A DNA stretch of 8,348 bases from DATKQI01 sp035532755 (GCA_035532755.1 DATKQI010000049.1:1-8348), one strand, 5' to 3'. Numbered from the stretch's first letter, positions 1 to 6,174 are shown. Numbers and translations are program-made. Notes: generated by a model from the letters alone, not told the origin.

Positions 1-58
1 CCTGGGATTGCAGGCCGGCGTAGGCTTCGCTCAGAATCCAGGACCGCGGAGGCGCCAT
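1..58 (-). CDS. Probable ELM1-family (DUF1022) protein, N-terminal fragment
   Basis: Only the first 19 codons are present; the gene runs off the left edge of the window. The ATG at 58-56 is the only start available in its frame, because an in-frame TGA lies at 94-92 (this is also the stop of the glycosyltransferase before it). The peptide MAPPRSWILSEAYAGLQSQ resembles the opening of ELM1/DUF1022 proteins: a first beta strand (W-x-L-S/T) followed by an A/G-G-x-x-x-Q motif, normally continued by a helix of the form ALGLAEAL. Alphaproteobacterial members are often encoded near glycosyltransferases and envelope-glycan genes. The gap to the upstream gene is 33 bp on the same strand, so it is probably co-transcribed. 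The family call rests on a very short peptide and is tentative; a real start codon here is more certain than the name. Confidence 0.5.
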   Translation of the reverse strand, partial: MAPPRSWILSEAYAGLQSQ

Positions 59-91
59 CGCCGCAGCTTGTCCGCCGCCCCCGCCAGCGCG

Positions 92-1177
92 TCAATCCGC
101 CGGCTTCAGCCCTGCGAGCCCTGCCATCAGCGTCGTCGCCATCACCCGCCAGCCGGCACGCGGGTCGGCCGGCGCGGGGGGCAGCGGCGGCGGCGCCTCG
201 GCCAGCCGCGCCATCCCCGCCGCCAGCGCAGCAGCATTCGGTTCGACCATCAACGCCAACGGCTCGTTCCGCAACTGTTCGGCAAGACCGCCGACGTTCG
301 TGGAGACCACCCAGCGCCTTGCCGCCAGCGCCGCCGCCGCCACGCCGCTCTGGCTCGCCTCGCGATGGGACAAGACCAGCGCGTCCGCCCAGGCCAGCAG
401 GGCGGGCAATTCCGCCTCCGGCACCCAGCGGTTCTCCACCCGCACGCCGGGCATCGCCCGCAGCCGGGCGAGCGCGGCCGATTCCGGCCCGCTGCCCACC
501 ACCCGCATCTCGATATCCGGCCGCGCGCCTAGCACCGCCAGCGCGTCCGCCAGCAGATCGAGCCCCTTGTAGGGCAGCAGCCGGCCGAACGAGAGCAGCC
601 GCAGCGGGCCGCCCTGCGATCCGGGCGGCGGCGGGGCGGGGCCGAATACGAAGGGCGGATGCGCCACGCGGATCAACCGTCGCCCGCCCACCAGCCCCTG
701 CCGCTCCAGCCGGTCCGCCACATGACCGCTGAGCGAGACCAGGGCCGCCGCCTCGCGCAGCAGCCGTGCCTGGCGGGTGACATGGAAGGGCAGCTCGTCA
801 CCGGGATGCGCCGCGGCATCGTGCACGATCACGGCATAGGGCACCCCCGCCCGCCGCAGCGCCGCCACCATCAGCCCATCCAGCGGCGCCGGCATCGCAC
901 ATACCGCCACGTCCGGTGCGAGAGCCCGCAGCGTGCGGCCGATCCCCGGTGCCGCCAGCGGCGCGAACGCCAGCCGGGCGAGGAAGCCCGGCAGCCCGCG
1001 ATAGGTCGGCATCGGCCAGGTGCAGGGCGGCGCATCCGGCGTGGCCAGAATCTCCGCCCGCGCCGACAGCGACAGATCGGCCTGCACGCCCGGCAGGCCG
1101 CGCAGCCCGGCCGCCAACTCGGCGGCAAACCGTGGCCCCGCGCCGCGCCGGCCCCAGTGCCACACCAGCACCTTCAT
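92..1177 (-). CDS. Glycosyltransferase family 4 (GT-B fold) protein, 361 aa
   Basis: Predicted cytoplasmic glycosyltransferase that would move a sugar from a nucleotide-sugar donor onto a glycan or lipid acceptor. The N-terminus is a Rossmann-like strand (MKVLVWHWGRRGAG). The C-terminal donor domain contains FGRLLPYKGLD (about residues 197-207), a strand ending VVGSGPE (226-232), and EASQSGV (273-279) followed by VVSTNVGGL (290-298). The last two correspond to the GT4 donor-binding E-x7-E region and following loop. This is the EASQSGV variant: the second acidic residue of the classical motif is an alanine. The length is normal for GT4. I chose the ATG at 1177 because the protein begins with a typical first strand there; the frame stays open to 1447 but that extension overlaps the upstream gene and has no GT features. 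The upstream gene ends 10 bp away, so translation is probably coupled. The acceptor and donor cannot be read from the sequence. Confidence 0.88.
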   Translation of the reverse strand: MKVLVWHWGRRGAGPRFAAELAAGLRGLPGVQADLSLSARAEILATPDAPPCTWPMPTYRGLPGFLARLAFAPLAAPGIGRTLRALAPDVAVCAMPAPLDGLMVAALRRAGVPYAVIVHDAAAHPGDELPFHVTRQARLLREAAALVSLSGHVADRLERQGLVGGRRLIRVAHPPFVFGPAPPPPGSQGGPLRLLSFGRLLPYKGLDLLADALAVLGARPDIEMRVVGSGPESAALARLRAMPGVRVENRWVPEAELPALLAWADALVLSHREASQSGVAAAALAARRWVVSTNVGGLAEQLRNEPLALMVEPNAAALAAGMARLAEAPPPLPPAPADPRAGWRVMATTLMAGLAGLKPAD

Positions 1178-1187
1178 GGTCACGCCT

Positions 1188-2426
1188 TCATGTCCATGCC
1201 GCCTCGGACAGCCCGATCCCGGCGAGGGCCGCGCGCAGCGGCGCCGCACCCAGCCGTGCCGTCGCCATCCGCCGCCCGGCCGCCCCCAGCGCGGCCCGCA
1301 ATTCCGCATCGTCGGCCAGGCGCCGCAGCCACGCCGCCGCTTGCCCGATGTCCGGCTCGGCCCACCGCGCGCCCGGCGCCTCGAACACTCCGCGCGGATC
1401 GCGCGCCGGCACCAGCTTGAAGCCCACCAGGGCGGCGCTGTCCGCATCCATGAAATCCATGTTGCCGGACCAGCCCGTGGCCACCACCGGGCGGCCCAGC
1501 AGCATCGCCTCCGCCGGCACCAGCCCGAACCCTTCCGACCGGTGCAGCGACAGCACGATGTCGGCCGCCGCCGTCAGCGCATGCGCGGCATCCGCGGGAA
1601 ACATGCGCGTTTCGATGCGGATGTTCGCAGCCCCCGCGACGGCGGTGCGGATCGTCGCGAAATCCGCCGGGAAATCATCGGGGTTGACCAGCTTCAGCAC
1701 CAGCAGCCGGTCCGCCCGATCCCCGAAGGCTTCCCGGAAGGCGGCGATCGCGCCAAGCGGGTTCTTCCGCGCGAAGCTGGAAGCGAGATTGAACGACACC
1801 AGCACCACCACCACGCCCTCGGCCAGGCCGAATGCCGCGCGATCCATTGCCGCCGGGCGCGGGGGAGCCTCCGCCAGCGGATGCGGCACCACCCGCACCC
1901 GGCCCGGCAGCAGCCCTTCCACCGCGGCGGCGGTGAAGGCCGAAGGCACCCAGACCTCATGGACGAACCTCGCCCCATGCCGCCAGCCGGCCGGTGCCAC
2001 CGGCAGCTCCCACGCCCAGTAGCCGATCACCGCCCGCCCGCGCAGCGCCCCGCGCGGCAGCCGCAGCAGCGCGATCGGCATCTGCGGCGCGTTCACGTGC
2101 AGTACCAGCGGCGCGCCTGTCGGCAGCGTCGGCGGCACGGCCCGCCGGGTGCCCGGCAGCGGCACCCCGAGATCGAGCCCGGCAGCCCCAATACCACCCG
2201 CCGCCAGCGCCGCCAGCATCAGCCGCGCCCCTTCGCCCAGGCCGGAGGCCGCGGCCAGCTCGCCGCCCACGATCACCGGCAGGCGGGCGGGCGGCGGATG
2301 CGGATCGGGATGCGGGGCCAGCAGCGCCGCCCCGCGCGCCAGCCACCGCCGCCGCCCGCGCGCCGGCAGCATCCGCCAGACGCGATGCAGCGGATGAAGC
2401 GCCGTGGCCGGGTGCGCGGAGTCCAT
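1188..2426 (-). CDS. Glycosyltransferase family 4 (group 1) protein, about 412 aa
   Basis: Predicted retaining glycosyltransferase with a GT-B fold, likely active in assembly of a surface polysaccharide or glycolipid. Residues (numbered from the ATG at 2426): an N-terminal segment ending in a glycine-rich turn (ASGLGEGAR, about 60-68); YWAWELP (136-142); a domain linker; FARKNP (219-224); the complete donor-binding motif EGFGLVPAE (298-306) followed by RPVVATGWSGNMDFM (312-326). The WELP and SGNMDF features are common in glycosyltransferases of multi-gene polysaccharide loci. Both glutamates of E-x7-E are present, unlike in the next gene. The start is uncertain. The ATG at 2426 has AGGG seven bases upstream and is preferred. 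In-frame alternatives are the ATG at 2477 and the GTG at 2513, which would add 17 or 29 residues with no recognisable domain. It is the first gene of a leftward unit with the second GT and the ELM1-like gene. Confidence 0.88.
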   Translation of the reverse strand: MDSAHPATALHPLHRVWRMLPARGRRRWLARGAALLAPHPDPHPPPARLPVIVGGELAAASGLGEGARLMLAALAAGGIGAAGLDLGVPLPGTRRAVPPTLPTGAPLVLHVNAPQMPIALLRLPRGALRGRAVIGYWAWELPVAPAGWRHGARFVHEVWVPSAFTAAAVEGLLPGRVRVVPHPLAEAPPRPAAMDRAAFGLAEGVVVVLVSFNLASSFARKNPLGAIAAFREAFGDRADRLLVLKLVNPDDFPADFATIRTAVAGAANIRIETRMFPADAAHALTAAADIVLSLHRSEGFGLVPAEAMLLGRPVVATGWSGNMDFMDADSAALVGFKLVPARDPRGVFEAPGARWAEPDIGQAAAWLRRLADDAELRAALGAAGRRMATARLGAAPLRAALAGIGLSEAAWT

Positions 2427-2499
2427 CGGCGGACCCTGCCGGGCCGGCGCGCGCTCGGCAAGCCCGCCCGGGACCATGCCACCGGCATACACGGTACAA

Positions 2500-2528
2500 T
2501 GATGCGCAATCACAGCGATATCGCATCA
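2500..2528. repeat. Inverted repeat in the divergent promoter region
   Basis: TGATGCG (2500-2506) and its exact reverse complement CGCATCA (2522-2528) flank 15 bp. A perfect 10-bp palindrome, GCGATATCGC (2515-2524), overlaps the right arm. The position, between the divergent glycosyltransferase and M20 deacylase genes, fits a regulator site, but arms this short can arise by chance and no regulator gene lies beside it. Confidence 0.3.
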
Positions 2529-2551
2529 ACGCCTGGAATATGCAGCGGCGG

Positions 2552-2585
2552 TTGCCGGCCCGGCCAGCGCGTATAGACTGCCGTC
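2552..2585 (+). promoter_or_regulatory. Candidate sigma-70-type promoter for a leaderless M20 deacylase mRNA
   Basis: A -35-like TTGCCG (2552-2557) and a -10-like TAGACT (2574-2579) are separated by 16 bp. Each matches four of six consensus bases, including T1, A2 and T6 of the -10 box. A start about seven bases after the -10 box falls at 2585-2586, on the A of the ATG. No Shine-Dalgarno sequence is visible in the 30 bases before that ATG, which fits a leaderless transcript. The match is from inspection only. Confidence 0.4.
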
Positions 2586-3779
2586 ATGGCCATCTCGCAA
2601 TCAGTATCCACCCGCCCATCTCCCGCCCGTCTTTCCACGGCCGAGATGCTCGCCCGGCTGGTGGCGTTCGACACCACGAGCCGCAACAGCAACCTCGCCC
2701 TCATCGGCCTCGTCGAGGCCTGGCTGCGGGGCCATGGCGTGCCCTATCGGCTCAGCCACGATCCGTCGGGGCGGAAGGCCAACATCCACGCCGTCATCGG
2801 CCCGCAAGCCCCGGGCGGGATCGCGCTGTCCGGCCATGTCGATACCGTTCCCGTCGACGGGCAGGACTGGCGGAGCGACCCGTTCACCCTGCGCGCCGAA
2901 GCAGGCCGCCTGTACGGCCGCGGCAGCGCCGACATGAAAGGCTTCGTCGCCGCGGCCCTTGCCGCCGTGCCGGACCTGCTGGCCGCGAATCTCGCCCGCC
3001 CGATCCACCTGTTCATCAGCTACGACGAGGAAACAAGCTGCGACGGCGCGCGCCGGCTGATCGCCGACATCGCCGAGAGCGGCTGGCAGCCTGCCCTGTG
3101 CGTGGTGGGTGAGCCGAGCCTGATGCAGCCCATCCTCGCCCACAAGGGCCGCCTTGCCGCCCGCGTCAGCGTGCGCGGGAAGGCCGGCCATTCCTCCGTG
3201 CCCGCCGCCGGGGTGAACGCGATCCACGCCGCCGCGGAGGCCATCGCCTGGATCGCGGCCGAGGCCCGCCGCTTCGCCGCGAACGGCCCGTTCGAGGACG
3301 GGTTCGATCCGCCGCACACCACCATCCACACCGGCACGATCGAGGGCGGCACCATCCTCAACATCATCCCCGCGCACGCCGCGTTCGTGATGGAATGGCG
3401 CACCATCCCGGCCGATGATTTCTTCGCCGAGCAGGAACGGCTGCGCGCCCACATCGCCGCCCATATCGAGCCGGCGATGCACGCGGTCGATCCCGCCACC
3501 GGCTTCACCATCGAGACGCTGAACTGGATTCCCGGCCTCTCGCTGCCGCCCGATCATGCGCTCGCCACGCTGGTGAAGCGCGTCGCCGGATCGAACAGCA
3601 CCGGCAAGGTCAGCTACGGGACCGAGGCCGGGCTGTACCAGCAGGCCGGCATCCCCACCATCGTCTGCGGCCCCGGCGACATCACCCAGGCGCACAAGGC
3701 GGACGAATGGATCGCGCAGAGCCAGCTCGACGCCGCGGACGCCTTCATCCGCCGCCTCGCCGCCACGCTGTCGGGCTGA
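2586..3779 (+). CDS. argE: M20 metallopeptidase, acetylornithine deacetylase (ArgE)-like, 397 aa
   Basis: Predicted cytosolic zinc-dependent amidohydrolase removing the N-acyl group from an amino acid; in ArgE this is N2-acetylornithine to ornithine plus acetate. All M20 di-zinc signatures are present: SGHVDTVP (82-89; H84 ligand, D86), GRGSADMKG (111-119; D116 bridging), YDEETSCDGAR (146-156; E148 general base, E149 ligand), GEPS (175-178; E176 ligand) and the C-terminal ITQAHKADEW (366-375; H370 ligand). GKAGHSS (198-204) marks the dimerisation (lid) domain. The ending SYGTEAGLYQQAGIPTIVCG (343-362) is characteristic of the ArgE branch rather than DapE. Length is normal. The start ATG has no Shine-Dalgarno. 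It is followed after 5 bp by a second deacylase, which suggests catabolism of an N-acyl amino acid rather than only arginine synthesis. The substrate is inferred, so the symbol is provisional. Confidence 0.88.
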   Translation: MAISQSVSTRPSPARLSTAEMLARLVAFDTTSRNSNLALIGLVEAWLRGHGVPYRLSHDPSGRKANIHAVIGPQAPGGIALSGHVDTVPVDGQDWRSDPFTLRAEAGRLYGRGSADMKGFVAAALAAVPDLLAANLARPIHLFISYDEETSCDGARRLIADIAESGWQPALCVVGEPSLMQPILAHKGRLAARVSVRGKAGHSSVPAAGVNAIHAAAEAIAWIAAEARRFAANGPFEDGFDPPHTTIHTGTIEGGTILNIIPAHAAFVMEWRTIPADDFFAEQERLRAHIAAHIEPAMHAVDPATGFTIETLNWIPGLSLPPDHALATLVKRVAGSNSTGKVSYGTEAGLYQQAGIPTIVCGPGDITQAHKADEWIAQSQLDAADAFIRRLAATLSG

Positions 3780-3784
3780 GCGCC

Positions 3785-4762
3785 ATGGAAGCGACAGGCA
3801 CGACCGCCCTGCCCCGCCTGCCGCATTTCGACGTCGCGATCGCCGCACCCGATCTCGCCCCCTGGCGTGCGGGCAACACCGGCATCCCGGGCTTCACCAC
3901 GCGCGACAGCCACCAGCCCGGCCCCCATGTCGCGCTGATCGCGCTGACCCACGGCAACGAGATCGCCGGCGCCATCGTGCTCGACCGGCTGCTGCGCGCG
4001 GGGCTGACCCTGCGTCACGGCCGCCTCACGTTCGGCTTCGCCAACCTCGCCGCGTTCGATCGTTTCGATCCCGCCCAGCCCATCACCTCCCGCTTCGTCG
4101 ATGAGGACCTCAACCGCGTGTGGGACGCCGACACGCTGGACGGTCCCCGCCGCTCCTGCGAGGTCGATCGCGCGCGCCAGATGCGCCCGCTGATCGACAC
4201 GGTCGATACGCTGCTCGACCTGCATTCGATGCTCTGGCCGTCCGACCCGCTGATCCTGTCCGGCCCCACCACGAAGGGCCGCGCGCTCGCCGGGCGCATC
4301 GGCATCCCGCCGCTGATCGTCACCGACCCCGGCCACGCCACCGGCCCGCGCCTGATCGACGAGGCCCGCTTCACGAGCCCGGACACCACCGCCGCCGCCA
4401 TCCTCGTCGAAGCCGGCCAGCATTGGGAGGAAATAACGGTGCAGACCACGCTGGCCTGCGTCGCCGCCCTGCTGGACGACCTCGGCATGGTCGACCCGGA
4501 CCCCGTCCTGCCGCTCCCGCCAATCTGCCCCCCCGCGCCGCGCTTCGCCGAGGTGACGCAGGTGGTGACGGCGACCACCGCGAGCTTCGCCTTCACCCAG
4601 CCCTTCCGCGGCGGGGAGATCATCCGCCGCCGCAACACCCTCATCGCGATGGACGGCAGCACCGAAATCCGCACCCCGCACGACAACTGCCTGCTGGTGA
4701 TGCCAAGCCTGCGCCCCAGCCGCGGCCATACCGCCATCCGGCTCGCGCGGCTGACGGGGTGA
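3785..4762 (+). CDS. Succinylglutamate desuccinylase/aspartoacylase (M14) family protein, 325 aa
   Basis: Predicted zinc carboxypeptidase-fold deacylase of the AstE/AspA group, which cleaves an N-acyl amino acid to carboxylate plus free amino acid. The zinc site is readable: THGNE (55-59; H56 and E59 ligands) and LDLHS (144-148; H147 ligand). DEDLNR (106-111) supplies the conserved Asn-Arg for substrate carboxylate binding, and E209 in LVEAGQHW (207-214) fits the catalytic glutamate. The last 75 residues form the small beta-rich C-terminal domain typical of the family. The ATG at 3785 lies 5 bp after the M20 stop with only a weak purine-rich stretch before it, so translation is probably coupled. 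Family relatives include AstE (arginine succinyltransferase pathway), AspA (N-acetylaspartate) and DoeB (N-acetyl-diaminobutyrate in ectoine breakdown). None of those pathways' partner genes is in the window, so the substrate is open. Confidence 0.87.
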   Translation: MEATGTTALPRLPHFDVAIAAPDLAPWRAGNTGIPGFTTRDSHQPGPHVALIALTHGNEIAGAIVLDRLLRAGLTLRHGRLTFGFANLAAFDRFDPAQPITSRFVDEDLNRVWDADTLDGPRRSCEVDRARQMRPLIDTVDTLLDLHSMLWPSDPLILSGPTTKGRALAGRIGIPPLIVTDPGHATGPRLIDEARFTSPDTTAAAILVEAGQHWEEITVQTTLACVAALLDDLGMVDPDPVLPLPPICPPAPRFAEVTQVVTATTASFAFTQPFRGGEIIRRRNTLIAMDGSTEIRTPHDNCLLVMPSLRPSRGHTAIRLARLTG

Positions 4763-4816
4763 TGCCCAGGACGGTGGCCAAGGACGGGGGCTGGATTCAC
4801 CCAGGCGGGGCGGTTC
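4763..4816. other. Convergent intergenic gap with no clear terminator
   Basis: This 54-bp gap separates the convergent M14 deacylase and GntR genes. The only nearby stem is GCCGGC-TTCGC-GCCGGC at 4821-4837, inside the last codons of the GntR gene. No T-tract follows it on either strand. I see no gene, repeat or convincing terminator here. Confidence 0.6.
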
Positions 4817-5545
4817 TCAAGCCGGCTTCGCGCCGGCGTCGTCACTCCGCGCGCATGCCTCCTCGCGCAGGATCCGGAGCGCAACCTCCGCGGCGCGCGC
4901 GACGTGGTCCCGGCAGGCCTCCGCCGCTCCACCGGGATCACGCCGCTCGACCGCCTCGACCACACGGCGCAGCTCGGCCACCGTGTGCCGGAGCCGCCCC
5001 GGGGCCGACAGTGACGTGCCGCGGAGCTGAGAGATGCGGCTCAGCAGAGGTTCGAGCATCCGTGCCGCGTAGGCATTGCGGCAGCCACGCAGCAAGACGT
5101 CGTAGAAGCGCCGCTTGAGCGCGAGCAGTTCCTCACGGTGGGGGCCGGGCCGGACGGCGGCAAGCTCCTCGTAGATCCGGCGCAGCACGGCCCGCTCCTC
5201 GTCCGACGCCCGGACCGCGAACCCCTCGCCGGCCAGTGCCTCGAGAGCGGCACGCACCTCGTAGATCTGCGCCGCCTCGGCGGGGGAGAGGAAGGCAACG
5301 AAGGAGCCCCGGTTCGGGAGGACCGTCACGAGCCCCTCGGCCTCGAGCAGCCGCACCGCCTCGCGCACGACGGCGCGGCTCGCTCCGAACAGCCCGCACA
5401 GCATCCGGTCCGGCAGGTGCTCGCCAGGCGCGAAGCGCCCCCGCGCGATCGCGTCGCGGAGCCCGTTCTCCACCTGCCGGCGGACGGGTTGCGCAACGAC
5501 GCGCAGCCCCCCGTCGTCATCAGTCAAGTTCATCATTAGGCCCAT
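4817..5545 (-). CDS. GntR-family transcriptional regulator, FCD (FadR) subfamily, about 242 aa
   Basis: DNA-binding repressor or activator, probably controlling the divergent operon and itself. The N-terminal winged helix runs from about residue 16 to 82: RRQVENGLRDAIARGRFAPGEHLPDRMLCGLF, then the recognition-helix region SRAVVREAVRLLEAEGLV and the wing LPNRGSFVA. The helical FCD effector domain follows (about 85-230), with YEVRAALE at its start. Oddly, the FCD metal ligands look lost: the usual D-x2-F-H reads KRRFY (D to K, H to Y) and the later E-H reads E-L, while the final H (DHVARA) remains. Start choice: AAGGAG (5563-5558) lies 13 bp before the ATG at 5545 and 4 bp before an in-frame GTG at 5554, so either may be used. 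The ATG at 5593 would add 16 residues without a good ribosome-binding site. The effector is probably a small carboxylic acid, as is usual for FCD regulators. Confidence 0.9.
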   Translation of the reverse strand: MGLMMNLTDDDGGLRVVAQPVRRQVENGLRDAIARGRFAPGEHLPDRMLCGLFGASRAVVREAVRLLEAEGLVTVLPNRGSFVAFLSPAEAAQIYEVRAALEALAGEGFAVRASDEERAVLRRIYEELAAVRPGPHREELLALKRRFYDVLLRGCRNAYAARMLEPLLSRISQLRGTSLSAPGRLRHTVAELRRVVEAVERRDPGGAAEACRDHVARAAEVALRILREEACARSDDAGAKPA

Positions 5546-5610
5546 CGAAGTCACGCATCTCCTTGCAGCGCCGCGCCGGTATCCGAAGGGCATCAGGGCC
5601 GGCAGTCAGA

Positions 5611-5623
5611 ATGGTCAGACAAT
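5611..5623. promoter_or_regulatory. Candidate GntR/FCD operator, site 1
   Basis: ATGGTCAGACAAT is a near palindrome, one base away from ATTGTC-N-GACAAT. It contains an exact match (5612-5622) to TNGTNNNACNA, a pattern reported for FadR/FCD-subfamily operators. It lies in the probable leader of the GntR gene, where binding could autoregulate it, and shares 11 of 13 bases with site 2. Confidence 0.55.
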
Positions 5624-5684
5624 CATACAGCAATCAACGGGATTCCAGGAATGATAGTTGATTTCATAACAATTTTTCTCATGG

Positions 5685-5697
5685 ATTGACAGACAAT
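5685..5697. promoter_or_regulatory. Candidate GntR/FCD operator, site 2
   Basis: ATTGACAGACAAT, with ATTG and CAAT arms, also lies one base from the palindrome ATTGTC-N-GACAAT. It covers the TTGACA -35 box of the divergent operon, so a bound regulator would compete with RNA polymerase. Its centre is 74 bp from the centre of site 1, about seven helical turns, so both sites face the same side of the DNA. Confidence 0.55.
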
Positions 5698-5714
5698 ATG
5701 GCAATTCATAGGGT
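5686..5714 (+). promoter_or_regulatory. Candidate promoter of the CMD-HIBADH-TPP decarboxylase operon
   Basis: A perfect TTGACA -35 box (5686-5691) is followed after 17 bp by TAGGGT (5709-5714), a poor -10 box that keeps T1, A2 and T6. The predicted start is near 5721, giving a leader of about 40 bases before the first gene. The surrounding 5600-5715 region is clearly AT-richer than the rest of the window, as expected for a promoter. A strong -35 with a weak -10 fits a regulated promoter. Confidence 0.45.
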
Positions 5715-5717
5715 GCG

Positions 5718-5747
5718 CTCAACGCCAGGAGACTCAACACCAGGAGA
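5718..5747 (+). repeat. 15-bp tandem duplication carrying the Shine-Dalgarno
   Basis: CTCAACGCCAGGAGA (5718-5732) is followed directly by CTCAACACCAGGAGA (5733-5747), 14 of 15 bases identical. Each copy contains AGGAG. Only the second copy, extended as GGAGAGGGG, is close enough to the start codon to act directly. Confidence 0.85.
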
Positions 5748-5760
5748 GGGGCCGGTGCCG

Positions 5761-6159
5761 ATGTCCGAAGACCGCGCATTGTTCGAGAAGGGGCTGCCGA
5801 TCCGGCGGGAGGTTCTGGGGGCCGAATACGTCGACGGCTCCATGGCCAGGGCCGACGCGTTCATGATGGCCTTCCAGCGCGCGACGACGGCGTGGGCCTG
5901 GGGCTGGGCGTGGGGCGACCCGACGCTGGACCGCAAGACGCGCTCGATGCTGAACCTCGCCATGCTGACCGCGCTCGGCAAGGCGCCGGAGATCAAGCTG
6001 CATGTGAAGGGCGCGCTGAACAACGGGCTCTCCGTGGACCAGATCAAGGCCGTGCTGCTGCACGCAACGGCCTATTGCGGCATTCCCGCCGGCCTCGATG
6101 CCTTCAAGGCGGCGCATGAGGTGCTGGTCGCCGAAGGCGCGCTGCCAGGGAAGGAATGA
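5761..6159 (+). CDS. Carboxymuconolactone decarboxylase (CMD) family protein, 132 aa
   Basis: Small all-helical protein of the AhpD/CMD fold, PcaC-like branch. PcaC itself decarboxylates 4-carboxymuconolactone in protocatechuate breakdown. Visible signatures: RREVLGAEYVD (16-25), DPTLDRKTRSMLNLAMLTALG (53-73), LKLHVKGALNNGLS (79-91; H81 is the conserved histidine) and HATAYCGIPAGLDAFKAAHEV (101-121). The length matches PcaC. There is one cysteine (C106) and no CxxC, so it is not an AhpD-type peroxidase. Where PcaC usually has W-G-E-x-W, this protein has the Trp-rich AWAWGWAWG (44-52) with W in place of E, so ordinary CMD activity is doubtful. I chose the ATG at 5761 (GAGGGG 9 bp upstream). 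A GTG at 5755, 8 bp after AGGAG, is an alternative adding two residues. First gene of the operon; no other protocatechuate genes are in view. Confidence 0.88.
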   Translation: MSEDRALFEKGLPIRREVLGAEYVDGSMARADAFMMAFQRATTAWAWGWAWGDPTLDRKTRSMLNLAMLTALGKAPEIKLHVKGALNNGLSVDQIKAVLLHATAYCGIPAGLDAFKAAHEVLVAEGALPGKE

Positions 6160-6173
6160 CAGGGAAGAAATGA
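6146..6173 (+). repeat. 14-bp tandem duplication at a gene junction, carrying the Shine-Dalgarno
   Basis: CAGGGAAGGAATGA (6146-6159) is followed directly by CAGGGAAGAAATGA (6160-6173), 13 of 14 bases identical. The first copy holds the last codons and stop of the CMD gene. The second copy forms nearly the whole intergenic gap and supplies the purine-rich ribosome-binding site of the next gene. Confidence 0.85.
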
Positions 6174-6174
6174 G

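Noticed and set aside
1178..1447. N-terminal extension of the downstream glycosyltransferase to 1447
   Set aside because: It would overlap the upstream GT gene by about 260 bp and adds Arg/Trp-rich sequence without GT features; the ATG at 1177 starts at the expected first strand.
1020..2576. Very long plus-strand open frame (518 codons) antisense to the glycosyltransferases
   Set aside because: The translation is low-complexity Arg/Pro/His-rich with no domain, as expected opposite GC-rich coding sequence; the minus-strand frames encode clear GT4 motifs.
2601..3848. Long minus-strand open frame opposite the M20 deacylase
   Set aside because: It is a shadow of the M20 gene. The plus frame has every catalytic motif, while this frame has none and overlaps the junction with the next gene.
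4821..4837. GCCGGC-TTCGC-GCCGGC hairpin as a bidirectional terminator for the convergent genes
   Set aside because: The stem is only 6 bp, lies inside the GntR coding end and has no T-tract on either side; GCCGGC is common in this composition.
5686..5760. TTG start at 5686 for the CMD protein
   Set aside because: It lies within the -35 box and operator site, has no ribosome-binding site, and adds residues with no family similarity.
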